A DNA stretch of 64,000 nt, from NCBI GenBank assembly GCA_963708895.1, contig CAVPUE010000006.1, positions 28,541 to 92,540 of the forward strand, written 5' to 3'. A program made the position numbers and the translations under genes. A model generated the notes under the pieces. That model was not told the DNA's origin. It searched no databases and saw only the letters and a list, made by a program, of their open reading frames with translations. Positions within the stretch are counted from its first letter, which is position 1; each line of letters opens with the position of its first letter. Positions 28,252-38,139 of the stretch are shown here, one piece after another. The DNA is from Bacillus_BD sp963708895 (GTDB taxonomy: Bacteria; Bacillota; Bacilli; Bacillales; Cytobacillaceae).

Positions 28252-29004
28252 ATGAAATTAGTATCATGGAATGTAAATGGAATTAGGGCATGTGTAAAAA
28301 AGGGATTTTTAGATTATTTCAATTCCGTAGATGCCGATATTTTTTCCATACAAGAAACAAAATGTCAAGAAAATCAAATCTCGCTAGAATTGGACGGATA
28401 TCATCAGTATTGGAATTATGCTGAACGTAAAGGATACTCGGGAACAGCGATTTTTACAAAAAAGAAACCGTTATCTGTTTCATATGGAATCGAGATGGAG
28501 GAACCAGATACGGAAGGCAGAGTGATTACACTAGAGTTCGACGATTTTTATGTAGTGAATTGTTATACACCGAATTCAAAACGAGATTTGACTAGGTTAG
28601 GGTATCGTTTAAATTGGGAAGATGCGATGAAAGAGCATTTGATAACATTGAATGCTCATAAACCGGTTATTTTTTGTGGTGATTTAAATGTCGCACATAA
28701 TGAAATAGATCTTAAAAATCCAAAGCCTAATATGGGGAACTCTGGTTTTACAGAAGAGGAAAGACAAAAATTTTCAAGCTTACTTGACGCAGGTTTTATT
28801 GATAGTTTTCGTTATTTTTATCCTGAACGGACCGATGCTTATACGTGGTGGAGTTATATGAGCAAAGTTCGTGAGAGAAATATTGGATGGAGAATCGATT
28901 ATTTTGTTGTCTCAGAAAGATTAGTACCGACACTAAAAGAGGCTACTATTCATCATGAGGTTCTCGGTAGTGATCATTGCCCAATTGTGTTAGAAACGAA
29001 ATAA
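28252..29004 (+). CDS. exoA: Exodeoxyribonuclease III / AP endonuclease
   Basis: A 250-residue base-excision repair nuclease that cuts DNA at abasic sites. EEP-family motifs are SWNVNGIRA at the start, IQETKCQ (metal-binding glutamate), NCYTPNSK, GDLNVAHNEIDL, WWSYM and the C-terminal GSDHCPI (catalytic Asp-His). ATG 28252 has a purine-rich site (AAGGGGAA) upstream. It is 50 bases after the dUTPase gene and ends at a terminator. Confidence 0.97.
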   Translation: MKLVSWNVNGIRACVKKGFLDYFNSVDADIFSIQETKCQENQISLELDGYHQYWNYAERKGYSGTAIFTKKKPLSVSYGIEMEEPDTEGRVITLEFDDFYVVNCYTPNSKRDLTRLGYRLNWEDAMKEHLITLNAHKPVIFCGDLNVAHNEIDLKNPKPNMGNSGFTEEERQKFSSLLDAGFIDSFRYFYPERTDAYTWWSYMSKVRERNIGWRIDYFVVSERLVPTLKEATIHHEVLGSDHCPIVLETK

Positions 29005-29017
29005 AAATGAGTGATAT

Positions 29018-29050
29018 AAGAGACTGGTTACAATGCTGGTCTCTTTTTGT
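29018..29050 (+). terminator. Intrinsic terminator after exoA
   Basis: AAGAGAC pairs with GTCTCTT and is followed by a T run. Confidence 0.75.
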
Positions 29051-29176
29051 TTAGTTAAATATGTAGAGTAACGGTCATAATATCAGTATAATATTTATAT
29101 ATATAAATACGAACTAATGTTCTATAATAAAAGAAAGAAAGGATTTTTTCTAAATGATAATAAAGGGGTCTTTCTG

Positions 29177-31733
29177 ATGAAAAAGATTGAAGTGATATAC
29201 CCAGAAGCAGTAGAACGTACAAAGGAAAAAATTCATGATGATCTAATCCATTACTTAGCAACAAAAGAAAACATACCTACTTTAGAAAATTATTTAATCG
29301 ATCGTAAACATTATCTTGACCAGATTTGGATCAATATTTGGATGAACAAAGCCTCAAGTCAAGTTCCTCGTATCGAAAAAAAACAGTTTTTAGATGCAAA
29401 AGGTTTTGAAGTTGAAGGAGTTGATAAAAAAGTAATTACAAAGCTCTTTCGACAAGAAATCAAACTTTATCAACCATATCCTATTAAAGAATGGCTTCTT
29501 CAAACTTACTCCAGTGAAGACAAGTGGCTTGAACTGTATCAAAGTGCAAGAGCAGATTATTTGAAGTGGTTAGAAATTGAAGAATCAGATAAGGCTATAA
29601 ACGAAATAATCGATGATTTTAGAGAAGAAATGGTTGGAATCATGTCTGAATACCATCATTTATTTTACTTACAAATAAGAAAAATCGTGGCGGATCAATT
29701 GAAACAAGATATGGAAACGAAAACAAAATATCAAGAGATCGAACCTTTTCGAATTGAAGAAAGATTGATTCCTCAAGGGTTTTTTGATCCAAAAGATTAC
29801 CGGTTGGTAAAGGATTTCTTTGCAGAGGTAACAGGGGAAATTCAGAGAAATCATGACGATTATATGTATAAGTATACATATGAAACTTATGATGATGTAT
29901 ATCAAGATTTTATTTTTCAAAAAGTAATCAAAATGATAACAGAAAAAGGAAGTAGAGTTACTTTACCCAAAATACAGGGAGCAATTTGGCGAAAATAATC
30001 TGTTAGGGGAAGTACTACAGGACTTGGTTATAGATGAAAGTGACTTACTAATGGAACAGCTTTATTCTTCTATTTGTGATGAAAGCCTGAGTGATTTAAT
30101 CAAACTATCCCAAGTCCCATTTGACGAAGAAATACACGCTCAGATATTTATGGAAGATGTCAAGCTAAGGGAGAAACGAAAAGCAGAGGAAAGAGCTGAA
30201 ATTCAGCGTAAAAAGGAAAGGGAAGCTAGAATCATCGAGGATATTTTCTACCGAGAATACAATCCCCCATCAGGTAGAAACATCCATTATATTTTACATA
30301 TTGGAGAAACAAACACAGGGAAAACCTACCATGCACTACAAAAGATGATGGCTGCTCAAAGTGGAATTTATTTAGCGCCACTACGGTTATTAGCACTTGA
30401 AGTGTATGATTTTTTAAATGAACATGGGACATACTGTTCATTAAAAACAGGGGAAGAAGAAAAGCTAAATCCGGAAGCAAAGCATATTTCGTGTACAGTG
30501 GAAATGTTTCATGAGAAGGATTTTTATGAAGTGGCAGTCATTGATGAAGCGCAAATGATTTCAGATAAAGATCGTGGGTTCTCTTGGTTTAAGGCTATTA
30601 CAAAAGTGAATGCGAAAGAAGTTCATATTATTGCAAGTCGTAATGCTAAAGACATGCTGCTGAAATTATTAGGGAATTCAGACATAGAAATTCATGACTA
30701 TAAAAGAGATATTCCGCTAAAAGTAGAGAAAAAACCATTTAAAATAAACCAGGTCAAAAAGGGTGATGCTCTCATTTGTTTTTCAAGAAAACGAGTATTA
30801 GAAACAGCTTCACGCCTTCAAAATAATGGCCACAGTGTGAGTATGATCTATGGCAGTATGCCACCAGAAACAAGAAAAAAGCAGGTAGAGAGGTTTATTC
30901 AAGGAGAATCAAAGGTGATCGTGGCTACAGACGCGATTGGAATGGGGTTAAACTTACCGATTCAACGAATTGTCTTTTTAGAGAATCGTAAATTTGATGG
31001 AACATCAAGAAGATTGCTAACGTCACAAGAAATCAAACAAATTGCCGGACGTGCTGGACGTAAGGGTATTTATGATATTGGCAAAGTTGCTTTTGTAGAA
31101 GATATTAGTATGATGAAAGATCGCTTACAACAGGAAGATATTCCGATTCAAACTTTTACGATTGCTCCTACAAGTCATGTTTTTGAAAAGTTTCAAAAAC
31201 ATGATCGAGATCTTGGACATTTTTTTGATATCTGGGATCGATTTAAAAGCCCTAATGGAACAAAAAAAGCGTCTTTGGCTGAAGAAAAAGAGTTATATCA
31301 ATTAATACGTGGTACAGAGATGGAAGCCCGATTACCGTTAATGGATTTATATGGCCTATTGCATTTGCCTTTTTCTACGAGAGAGCCAGAATTAATTAAA
31401 CAATGGAAAAACACAGTGGAAGCAATCGTAACAAAGAAAGAACTACCAGAGCCCAAAATCAAGAAAAGGTCATTAGAGGATTTAGAACTCTCGTATAAAA
31501 CAATCGGCCTTCATTTATTATTTTTATATCGATTAAATGAAAAGACAAAAAGCCTTTATTGGGAGCGGTTACGCTTAGAAATAAGTGATATGGTCCATGA
31601 AAAGTTGAAAACAGATGTAAAGAAAATGAGAAAACGATGTCGAAAATGTAATCAAGTTTTACCATGGGATCATCGCTATCAAATATGCGAATCCTGTTAC
31701 CAACAACGATATATAAATTATTATGATTATTAA
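29177..31733 (+). CDS. SUV3-like RNA helicase (frameshifted)
   Basis: A large protein of about 850 residues. The N-terminal 270 residues (from MKKIEVIYPEAVER at ATG 29177) are helical with no motif that I recognise. The helicase core follows with Walker A GETNTGKTYHAL, Walker B DEAQ, IYGSMPPETR, VATDAIGMGLNLP and motif VI QIAGRAGRKG, which is the pattern of SUV3, the RNA helicase of mitochondrial degradosomes. The C-terminus has a CRKC...CESC zinc finger. One extra base at 29979-29983 splits the gene; removing it joins LPKIQG to QFGENNLLGEV. Such helicases are sporadic in bacteria. It may act in RNA turnover. Confidence 0.8.
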
Positions 31734-31874
31734 TGTTAAAAAGTTTGAAAATCTTGAGACTTTCGGGAACTTTATAAAAAGTGATAAAAATCACTATAGA
31801 TATATGTTTCATATGGTACATTAATTGATAATGATTATCACTAAAAAATAGAAATAAACCTGAGGTGAATAATA

Positions 31875-32189
31875 ATGAGTGAAGAATTAGTTAATCGCAT
31901 ATATGAAGCACTAGAAGAAGTAATCGATCCAGAATTAGGCGTTGACATTGTCAATTTAGGACTTGTTTATGAGGTCGAAGTGGATGAAGAAAAACAGGCT
32001 TTTATTAAAATGACGATGACTTCAATGGGTTGCCCTATGGCAGGTCAAATATTAGCGGACTCTAAAATGAAAGTCTCGATGAACATAACAGAATTAACGA
32101 ATATTCAAATTGATATTGTCTGGAGTCCACCATGGGGGAAAGACCGTATGTCTCGCTATGCAAAAATAGCGCTTGGAGTTCGAGAGTAG
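31875..32189 (+). CDS. MIP18-family iron-sulfur assembly protein (YitW/PaaD-like)
   Basis: A 104-residue DUF59 protein. It starts MSEELVNRIYEALEEVIDPE and has IDPELGVDIVNLGLVYEV and the cysteine loop TSMGCPMAGQI, typical of proteins that help insert Fe-S clusters (SufT/YitW) or the related PaaD. TGAGGTGA precedes ATG 31875. It is monocistronic with a shared terminator. Confidence 0.85.
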   Translation: MSEELVNRIYEALEEVIDPELGVDIVNLGLVYEVEVDEEKQAFIKMTMTSMGCPMAGQILADSKMKVSMNITELTNIQIDIVWSPPWGKDRMSRYAKIALGVRE

Positions 32190-32199
32190 TGATAGCGTC

Positions 32200-32236
32200 A
32201 AAAAGGCACTTAAGTTCTTAACTTAAGTGCCTTTTT
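32200..32236. terminator. Bidirectional intrinsic terminator
   Basis: A perfect 15-bp stem (32200-32214 with 32222-32236) lies between convergent genes. Confidence 0.92.
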
Positions 32237-32245
32237 GCTGAACGA

Positions 32246-33022
32246 TTATTCTCTATATCCCATGTTCTCCGATATTTCACTACAAGCACTTTTAATCCTT
32301 TTGGCAATGGATGGAATTTTACTAGGCTGAATTCTTTGAATTGGACCTACAATCGACAGAGCACTAATGACCTTGCCGGTATAATCATAAATAGGTGCTG
32401 CAATGGTAATAACACCTTGAGAAAATTCCTCAATACTATACGCATACCCATCTTTTCTTACTTGCATAAGATGTTCTCTTAATTTATTCGGATCGGTAAT
32501 GGTATTTTTTGTAAATTGTTTCAAACCATTTTCAATAATTTTATCAACGACATAATCACTTGCATAAGCCATTAATACTTTACCAGAGCTTGTACAATAA
32601 GCAGGATTTCGTTTACCTACATGTGTTAAAAACCGTACGGGATGAGAACATTCTACTTTTTGCAAATAGACGACCTCTAATTGGTCGAAAATAGAAATAT
32701 GAGCGGTCTCGCCAGTTTGTTCTACTAATCTATTAAGAATTGGCTGTGATTCCCGGTAAACATCAATATTACTATTTAAGATGCCACTTAAAGTTAAAAT
32801 CGACAATCCTAAGCGATATTTTTTTGTTTCGGGATCTTTATCAACAAATCCCTCACTTGCGAGTGTTGCCAACGTCCGACTTACTGTACTTTTATTTAAT
32901 CCTAATTCAGTAGAAATGTCAGTTACTTTTTTTTCAGGCTCGTCCATCGTAAAACTATTTAGGATACGTAAGGCATTTTTTACAGAAGAAAGGTAATTTC
33001 CTCCTGTAGCGTTTTGTTCCAT
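32246..33022 (-). CDS. IclR-family transcriptional regulator of the meta-cleavage operon
   Basis: A 258-residue regulator. The N-terminal winged helix-turn-helix (VTDISTELGLNKSTVSRTLATLASEGFV) is followed by the IclR effector domain (ETAHISIFDQLEVVYL, YCTSSGKVLMAY). ATG 33022 is chosen for GGAGGA at 8 bases. It is divergent from the semialdehyde dehydrogenase operon. IclR proteins often control aromatic pathways by sensing a pathway compound, and the shared intergenic region has palindromes that could be its operators. Activator or repressor role is not known. Confidence 0.88.
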   Translation of the reverse strand: MEQNATGGNYLSSVKNALRILNSFTMDEPEKKVTDISTELGLNKSTVSRTLATLASEGFVDKDPETKKYRLGLSILTLSGILNSNIDVYRESQPILNRLVEQTGETAHISIFDQLEVVYLQKVECSHPVRFLTHVGKRNPAYCTSSGKVLMAYASDYVVDKIIENGLKQFTKNTITDPNKLREHLMQVRKDGYAYSIEEFSQGVITIAAPIYDYTGKVISALSIVGPIQRIQPSKIPSIAKRIKSACSEISENMGYRE

Positions 33023-33080
33023 GAATAAATTCCTCCAGTTTACATTTGCTTTCATAAAAGTTTCGTATAGCTAAACGTAG

Positions 33081-33095
33081 TTTCCATATATGAAA
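33081..33095. promoter_or_regulatory. Candidate IclR operator, near site
   Basis: TTTC-CATATAT-GAAA is a compact palindrome about 60 bases from the iclR start. Its half-site resembles the arms of the larger inverted repeat at 33223-33263. Confidence 0.4.
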
Positions 33096-33222
33096 AAATA
33101 TAACAGATAATTATAGAAAAATAAAGAAAAAATTATTCTAAAAATTTCGTAATTTAGCAGATTACGAGTTTATGTATTATAATGAATAGAGTGAAAAAAA
33201 CTATTTATGAAAAAATAACTAG

Positions 33223-33263
33223 TTGTTTCACATAGAGCAACAATGGAGTTGTATATGAAACAA
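33223..33263. promoter_or_regulatory. Candidate IclR operator, inverted repeat upstream of the meta-cleavage operon
   Basis: TTGTTTCACATA (33223-33234) is repeated inverted as TATATGAAACAA (33252-33263), 11 of 12 positions matching, with a further CAAC/GTTG pair inside. A TATAAT at 33178-33183 lies upstream, so the repeat would sit near or after the start of transcription. Confidence 0.45.
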
Positions 33264-33276
33264 GCAAGCGTTATCA
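33263..33276. promoter_or_regulatory. Possible cre (CcpA) site before the meta-cleavage operon
   Basis: AGCAAGCGTTATCA matches 12 of 14 positions of TGWAARCGYTWWCA. It lies downstream of the candidate promoter and 53 bases before the first start codon. Confidence 0.35.
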
Positions 33277-33328
33277 TGGAAACAGATAAGGAATTCAAGC
33301 TTTATTATTTAAAGGGAGGAATTTAAAA

Positions 33329-34817
33329 ATGGCAGTTGAAACAAAAAATACTATTGTAGAAAAGATTGTAGAACCATTTAATTGTTTACACTTTATTGAT
33401 GGACAATTTGTAGAATCTGTAGATAAAAAGACTTTCAATAACGTAAACCCTGTAACAGAAGAAGTTTACGGTACAGTTTCAGAAGGAAACGCAGCAGATA
33501 TCGATTTAGCGGTTGCAGCTGCTAAACGTGCATTTGAAGAAGGTCCATGGGGAAAAATGAGCACACAAGAACGCTCTAAAATTATCCGTAAAATTGGAGA
33601 TATTCTTGAAGAAAGACAAGAAGAAATTGCACAACTTGAATCATTAGACACAGGTAAACACCTTAAATTCTCACGTCACGTTGATGCTCCACGTGCAGCG
33701 AAAAACTTCCATTTCTTTGCTGACTATATGATTTCTGTAGGAACAGAAGCATTCCAAGATGATACTCATGGTGCAATCAACTATGGTTACCGTCGTCCAA
33801 TCGGAGTAGTTGGATTAATCCAACCTTGGAACCTTCCATTATTCTTATTAACATGGAAATTAGCTCCAGCTCTAGCAGCAGGCTGTACAGTAGTCATTAA
33901 ACCATCTGAATTAACTCCAATGACTGCAACAAAATTAATGGAAATTCTTAAAGAAGCTGGCGTTCCAGACGGAGTTGTTAACTTAGTTCATGGATTTGGA
34001 CAAGGTGCTGGAAGTGCAATCAACAAACACCCTGATATCGCAGGTATCGGATTTATCGGTCAAGTATCTACAGGTGCTAAGATCATGGAAGAAGCTTCAA
34101 AAACATTGAAAAAACTTTCATTCGAATTAGGTGGTAAAAACCCTAACATCATTTTCGCTGACTCTAATATTGATGAAGTTGTTGAAACAACACTTAAATC
34201 AAGTTTTACAAACCAAGGTGAAGTATGTGTTTGCGGTGAAAATATCTTTGTTGAACGTGCTGTATATGATGAGTTCGTTGAAAAATTAGCAGCAAAAACA
34301 AGACAATTAAAAGTCGGTGATCCATTTGATAACGCATATGACCAAGGTGCATTAGTTGCGAAAGTACATTACGATAAAGTAATGAGCTACTTTGACATTG
34401 CTAAAGAAGAAGGCGCTACTTTCGTTACAGGTGGTAAGCGTCCTGAAGGATTAGATAAAGGATATTTCGTTGAGCCAACGATTATTACTGGTTTAGAATA
34501 TGGTGCTCGTTGTACTCGTGAAGAAATCTTTGGACCAGTTGTTACAGTCATTCCATTTGATACAGAAGAAGAAGTAATTGCGATGGCAAACGATATCTCG
34601 TGTGGGATTAAGCAACACAATCTGGACAAACGATATCCGTCGTGCACACCGTGTAGCACAATCAATCGAATCTGGATTATCTTATATCAACTGCTGGTTC
34701 GTTCGCGATTTAAGAACTCCATTCGGTGGTACAAAAGATAGTGGACTTGGCCGTGTTGGCGGTATTCACAGCTGGGAATTCTACACTGAATTAACAAACA
34801 TTTGTGTAAAACTATAA
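33329..34817 (+). CDS. dmpC: 2-hydroxymuconic semialdehyde dehydrogenase (frameshifted)
   Basis: An NAD-dependent aldehyde dehydrogenase that oxidises 2-hydroxymuconic semialdehyde, the ring-cleavage product of catechol, to 4-oxalocrotonate. Motifs are IQPWNLPLFLLTWKLAPALA, ELGGKNPNI (catalytic Glu), the cysteine nucleophile in GEVCVCGENIFV, EEIFGPVV and the C-terminal INCWFVRDLRTPFGG typical of this subfamily. One extra G in the GGG at 34604-34606 splits the gene; removing it joins ANDIS-CGLSNTIWTND and gives about 495 residues. GGGAGG precedes ATG 33329. It is the first gene of a four-gene lower pathway. It could also take 2-aminomuconic semialdehyde. Confidence 0.9.
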
Positions 34818-34932
34818 TTCTCTTTTAGAATGGCTTATGTTGCACGGTAAAATGGTTTGACCGTGCAACATTTTTAAGTAACCTAAAACGAAAGAAATAA
34901 AAGTACATAAATATAGAAAGGATGTATTTAGC

Positions 34933-35709
34933 ATGTCAAAAATCGAAAAGTTTGCAGCTCAACTATTAGAAGCTGAAACTACTCATGTTGGGATTGATCC
35001 AATCACAGTAGTAGATCCGGAAGTTACGGTAGATGAAGCTTATTATATTCAGCTTGAAAATATTAAAAAGAAAGTAAATGAAGGTCAGAAAATTGTCGGA
35101 AAGAAAATCGGCTTAACTTCAGTTGCTGTTCAAAATTTGCTTGGTGTAGATGAGCCTGATTATGGACATCTTTTAGATAGCATGGTAGTTGAAAATGGTG
35201 GAACAATCGATACAAAAGATATGCTTCAACCAAAAATTGAAGGTGAAATCGCATTTGTATTGAAAAAGGATTTAAAAGGACCTAATGTGACTGCTGTTGA
35301 TGTTCTTCAAGCAACAGATTATGTATTACCTGCACTTGAAATCGTTGATAGCCGTGTGCAAGATTGGAAAATCAAACTTCAAGATACAGTAGCAGATAAT
35401 GCATCTTCAGGTTACTATGTTTTAGGCGGTAAACCAACAAAAGTTGAAGATATCGATCTTGAACTACTTGGAATGGTGTTATCACAAAATGGTGAAATGG
35501 TAAATACAGGGGTAGGAGCTGCTGCTCTAGGTAGTCCAGCAACTTGTGTGGCTTGGTTAGCTAATCGTTTAGCTGATTATGATATTACTTTAAAAGCAGG
35601 AGAAGTAATTCTTTCTGGTGCACTTTCTGGAATGGTTGTAGCAAACCCTGGTGATTCTTTCACAGCTCGCTTTGCTCATTTAGGTCAAGTAAGCGTTAAT
35701 TTCAAATAA
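34933..35709 (+). CDS. dmpE: 2-oxopent-4-enoate hydratase
   Basis: A 258-residue enzyme of the fumarylacetoacetate hydrolase-like hydratase family. It hydrates 2-hydroxypenta-2,4-dienoate to 4-hydroxy-2-oxovalerate. Diagnostic segments are GKKIGLTS, KIEGEIAFVLKKDL, the metal-binding EIVDSRVQDWKIK, DTVADNASSG and GAAALGSPATCVAWLANRLA. The order and similarity to DmpE are clear. It is about 115 bases after the dehydrogenase gene and shares about a third of its residues with the next gene, as hydratase and decarboxylase normally do. Confidence 0.92.
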   Translation: MSKIEKFAAQLLEAETTHVGIDPITVVDPEVTVDEAYYIQLENIKKKVNEGQKIVGKKIGLTSVAVQNLLGVDEPDYGHLLDSMVVENGGTIDTKDMLQPKIEGEIAFVLKKDLKGPNVTAVDVLQATDYVLPALEIVDSRVQDWKIKLQDTVADNASSGYYVLGGKPTKVEDIDLELLGMVLSQNGEMVNTGVGAAALGSPATCVAWLANRLADYDITLKAGEVILSGALSGMVVANPGDSFTARFAHLGQVSVNFK

Positions 35710-35757
35710 TCATCTTTTATCACTTTTTTTGATAGTTAATGAGGAGGAACGTATAGA

Positions 35758-36546
35758 ATGTCTAACGAAATTATTAAACAAATTAAAGATTATTTAGTAG
35801 CAGCAGAAGTAGAAAAACGTGAAGTAGTGAAAGTAACTTCAACGATTAAACCAGATTTAACTGTTGAAGAAGCTTATCAAGCTCAAGAATTATTAGTTCA
35901 AACAAAATTAGATGAAGGCCATAGAATCGTTGGTCCTAAAATGGGCTTAACAAGTAAAGCAAAATGGGATCAAATGGGAGTTTCTGAGCCTATTTATGGT
36001 TATGTATTTGATTATATGTTAGTTGATAATGGTGGAGTTGTTCCATTTCAAATTCACCCAAAAGTAGAAGCTGAAATTGCATTCCTTATCGGTGAAGATA
36101 TTGAAGGTCCTGGAATTACAGGTGCTCAAGTATTGGCTAAAACGGAGTATGTATTACCAGCAATTGAAGTAATCGACAGCCGTTACGAAAACTTTAACTT
36201 TACACATACAGATGTTATTGCTGACAATGCTTCCACTTCAAGAGTAGTATTCGGTAATACGTTAAGAAAACCAAGTGATCTTGAACTTGACTTAGTTGGT
36301 GCGACTTTATCTGTTAATGGTCAAATTAAAGACCTTGGAGCAGGTGCTGCTGTTTTAGGACATCCAGCTAATGCGATTGCTGTTCTTGCTAATATGCTTG
36401 CTAGAAAAGGCGAAAAAATTAAAAAAGGCGATCTAATCTTATCAGGTGCTTTAACAGGCGCTATTCTAGTAAATGTTGGCGACTTTGTTAGCGCTAAATT
36501 TGATGGTTTAGGTGAAGTTACATTCACTGTTGGCGAAAGAGAGTAA
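35758..36546 (+). CDS. dmpH: 4-oxalocrotonate decarboxylase
   Basis: A 262-residue enzyme that removes CO2 from 2-oxo-3-hexenedioate to give 2-hydroxypentadienoate, working in complex with the hydratase in Pseudomonas. DmpH/XylI-type segments are GPKMGLTSKAKWDQMGV, HPKVEAEIAFLIGEDI, EVIDSRYENFNF and DNASTSRVVFG. GAGGAGGAACG precedes the ATG. It is paralogous to the upstream hydratase. It sits between hydratase and tautomerase in one operon. Confidence 0.92.
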   Translation: MSNEIIKQIKDYLVAAEVEKREVVKVTSTIKPDLTVEEAYQAQELLVQTKLDEGHRIVGPKMGLTSKAKWDQMGVSEPIYGYVFDYMLVDNGGVVPFQIHPKVEAEIAFLIGEDIEGPGITGAQVLAKTEYVLPAIEVIDSRYENFNFTHTDVIADNASTSRVVFGNTLRKPSDLELDLVGATLSVNGQIKDLGAGAAVLGHPANAIAVLANMLARKGEKIKKGDLILSGALTGAILVNVGDFVSAKFDGLGEVTFTVGERE

Positions 36547-36574
36547 TTTTTAGTAATTAAAAGGAGGTACGATT

Positions 36575-36769
36575 ATGCCACTTATTCAAGTAAATATGTT
36601 AGAAGGTAGACCACCTGAAAAAGTAAAAGAATTGATTGAAAATATCACTGATACGGTTTCAGAAACATTAGGTGCACCGAAACAAAGTGTTCGTGTACTT
36701 GTAACGGAAATGCCTAAGACTCACTGGGGTATTGCAGGCGTACCGGCATCAGAGATAAAAATAATATAA
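36575..36769 (+). CDS. dmpI: 4-oxalocrotonate tautomerase
   Basis: A 64-residue tautomerase that isomerises 2-hydroxymuconate to 2-oxo-3-hexenedioate. The catalytic N-terminal proline follows the initiator methionine (MPLIQVNMLEGR). The motif PKQSVRVLVTEMP and the final W-G-I-A-G fit the family. AGGAGG precedes the ATG. It is the last gene of the operon and is followed by a long terminator. Confidence 0.93.
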   Translation: MPLIQVNMLEGRPPEKVKELIENITDTVSETLGAPKQSVRVLVTEMPKTHWGIAGVPASEIKII

Positions 36770-36777
36770 TGGTCAAT

Positions 36778-36854
36778 AAAAATACCTGTATGTTTTGTTG
36801 CGAATTCATAACTTTGTTTATGAGTTTGTCACATGCATACAGGTATTTTTTTGT
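36778..36854 (+). terminator. Intrinsic terminator of the meta-cleavage operon
   Basis: A perfect 15-bp outer stem (36778-36792 with 36836-36850) encloses a second small hairpin, and a T run follows. Confidence 0.88.
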
Positions 36855-36944
36855 TTTTCTTGCTGTCAAAATAAAGTTTGCATTTTGATTCCAAAACAAT
36901 CAAAATAAAGATGATTAATCATGATGATAAGAGGATGAGTTAAG

Positions 36945-37581
36945 ATGATAAAAAAAGAGTTAAAGAAAATACATAGAACAACAACTGAAAGAAAATCAGG
37001 ATTCAGCAATAATCGAACATAACCAAATTAAACTGTATCAGGAAGAGAAGGATTATTTAGAAAAACATACTTCCATTGTAGATGAATTAGCTCAAAATGT
37101 AACATTCATTGAAATGGATTCACTTTCCCGGTTTATGGATGATGTTTATATCGAAAGGTGTAATAAAGAAACGGAAGAGTTCATTGCTGAGGAACCAGCA
37201 AACTTTTTAGATCAGCCTATACACTATTTTCTCGAGCATATTGACGAGTTTATGTACCTTGAATCACCTTGGTTTGCCATAATTGGGGTTGATGCAATTA
37301 GTTTTGAAGTGGACAGTGTGTTTAAAACGTATGACGTGATGTTAGGCTTAAAATTACAAAAGAAATTTGCATCCCAGATAAAAACGTATTTATCTTCAAC
37401 ATTAAAAGGGGAGGAAGTCCGTTTCAGTGCAATGTTTAATGCCAATGAAGGGATATGGGATCTTAATTTTTCATTAAATGATTTAGCATCATTCAAATCA
37501 GATTGGACGATTCGTGAAGCATACAGCGCTGTTTATCACTTCTTATTTAATTTAGGGGAAAATATCGAGAATGCATCTTAA
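36945..37581 (+). CDS. Hypothetical protein (frameshifted near the start)
   Basis: Reading from ATG 36945 and removing one A near 36965 gives a continuous protein of about 211 residues: IKKELKKYIEQQLKENQDS, then a helical EEKDYLEKHTSIVDEL, FLEHIDEFMYLESPW and a mixed C-terminal half. I do not recognise a family. It has no signal peptide or membrane segment. It lies between the meta-cleavage operon and the thiamine operon and need not belong to either. Confidence 0.6.
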
Positions 37582-37760
37582 GCTTTTTTGAAAAAATTTT
37601 AGAAAGATTGTTGTGAATGTCATATAGGACACTAATAGACATTAAGATAGTAGAGGAACACAAATTGGAGGATGTGAAAATATATATATAATCCTTTTTA
37701 GTTCAATAGATTGAACTTCCTTTTAATTATGATAAAATAAAATTATTCAAATATATCTAC

Positions 37761-37853
37761 TAGGGGTGCCCTTTGTTTTGGCTGAGAGAAAAACGGATGT
37801 TTTTTAACCCTTTGAACCTGATCCGGACGATACCGGCGTAGGAAAGTAGCAAG
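37761..37853 (+). promoter_or_regulatory. TPP riboswitch (thi-box)
   Basis: Conserved elements are present in order: GGGGTGCC, GGCTGAGA, ACCCTTTGAACCTGATC and the CCGGCGTAGGAAAGTA block. This aptamer binds thiamine pyrophosphate. The terminator that follows gives transcriptional attenuation of thiM-thiD-thiE. Confidence 0.95.
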
Positions 37854-37878
37854 TCTCATAACTTTCTCTTACAATTAG

Positions 37879-37909
37879 CCAGGTTCTTTTATAGAGCCTG
37901 GTTTTTTAT
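37879..37909 (+). terminator. Riboswitch expression-platform terminator
   Basis: CCAGGTTCT pairs with AGAGCCTGG (one G-U), followed by six T. It lies 25 bases after the TPP aptamer. Confidence 0.85.
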
Positions 37910-37928
37910 TGTTTAAGTTGATGATAAG

Positions 37929-38106
37929 GCTCTTTTCTCAAACTTTGTTGCTTTTAGAGGGAAAAAAGCTAATTGTCACTTTTTTATGTTGAAATAGCTT
38001 AAGATTTTTGAGAAAAGAGCTGCAAACTTAATACGAATGCGCAAAATAGCTATTACTACGTTAAAATCAGGTTTTTGGATTTTAACAACAAACTTTACGA
38101 AAAGAG
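37929..38106 (+). repeat. Dispersed repeat, copy 2 (full length)
   Basis: The left half is bounded by GCTCTTTTCTCAAA and its inverse TTTTTGAGAAAAGAGC. The right half carries GTTAAAATC-loop-GATTTTAAC and ends in ACAAACTTTACGAAAA. It lies between the riboswitch terminator and thiM, in the leader of the thiamine operon. Confidence 0.85.
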
Positions 38107-38139
38107 ACAATGATAAAGATAAAATGGGGGAGTACAAAA

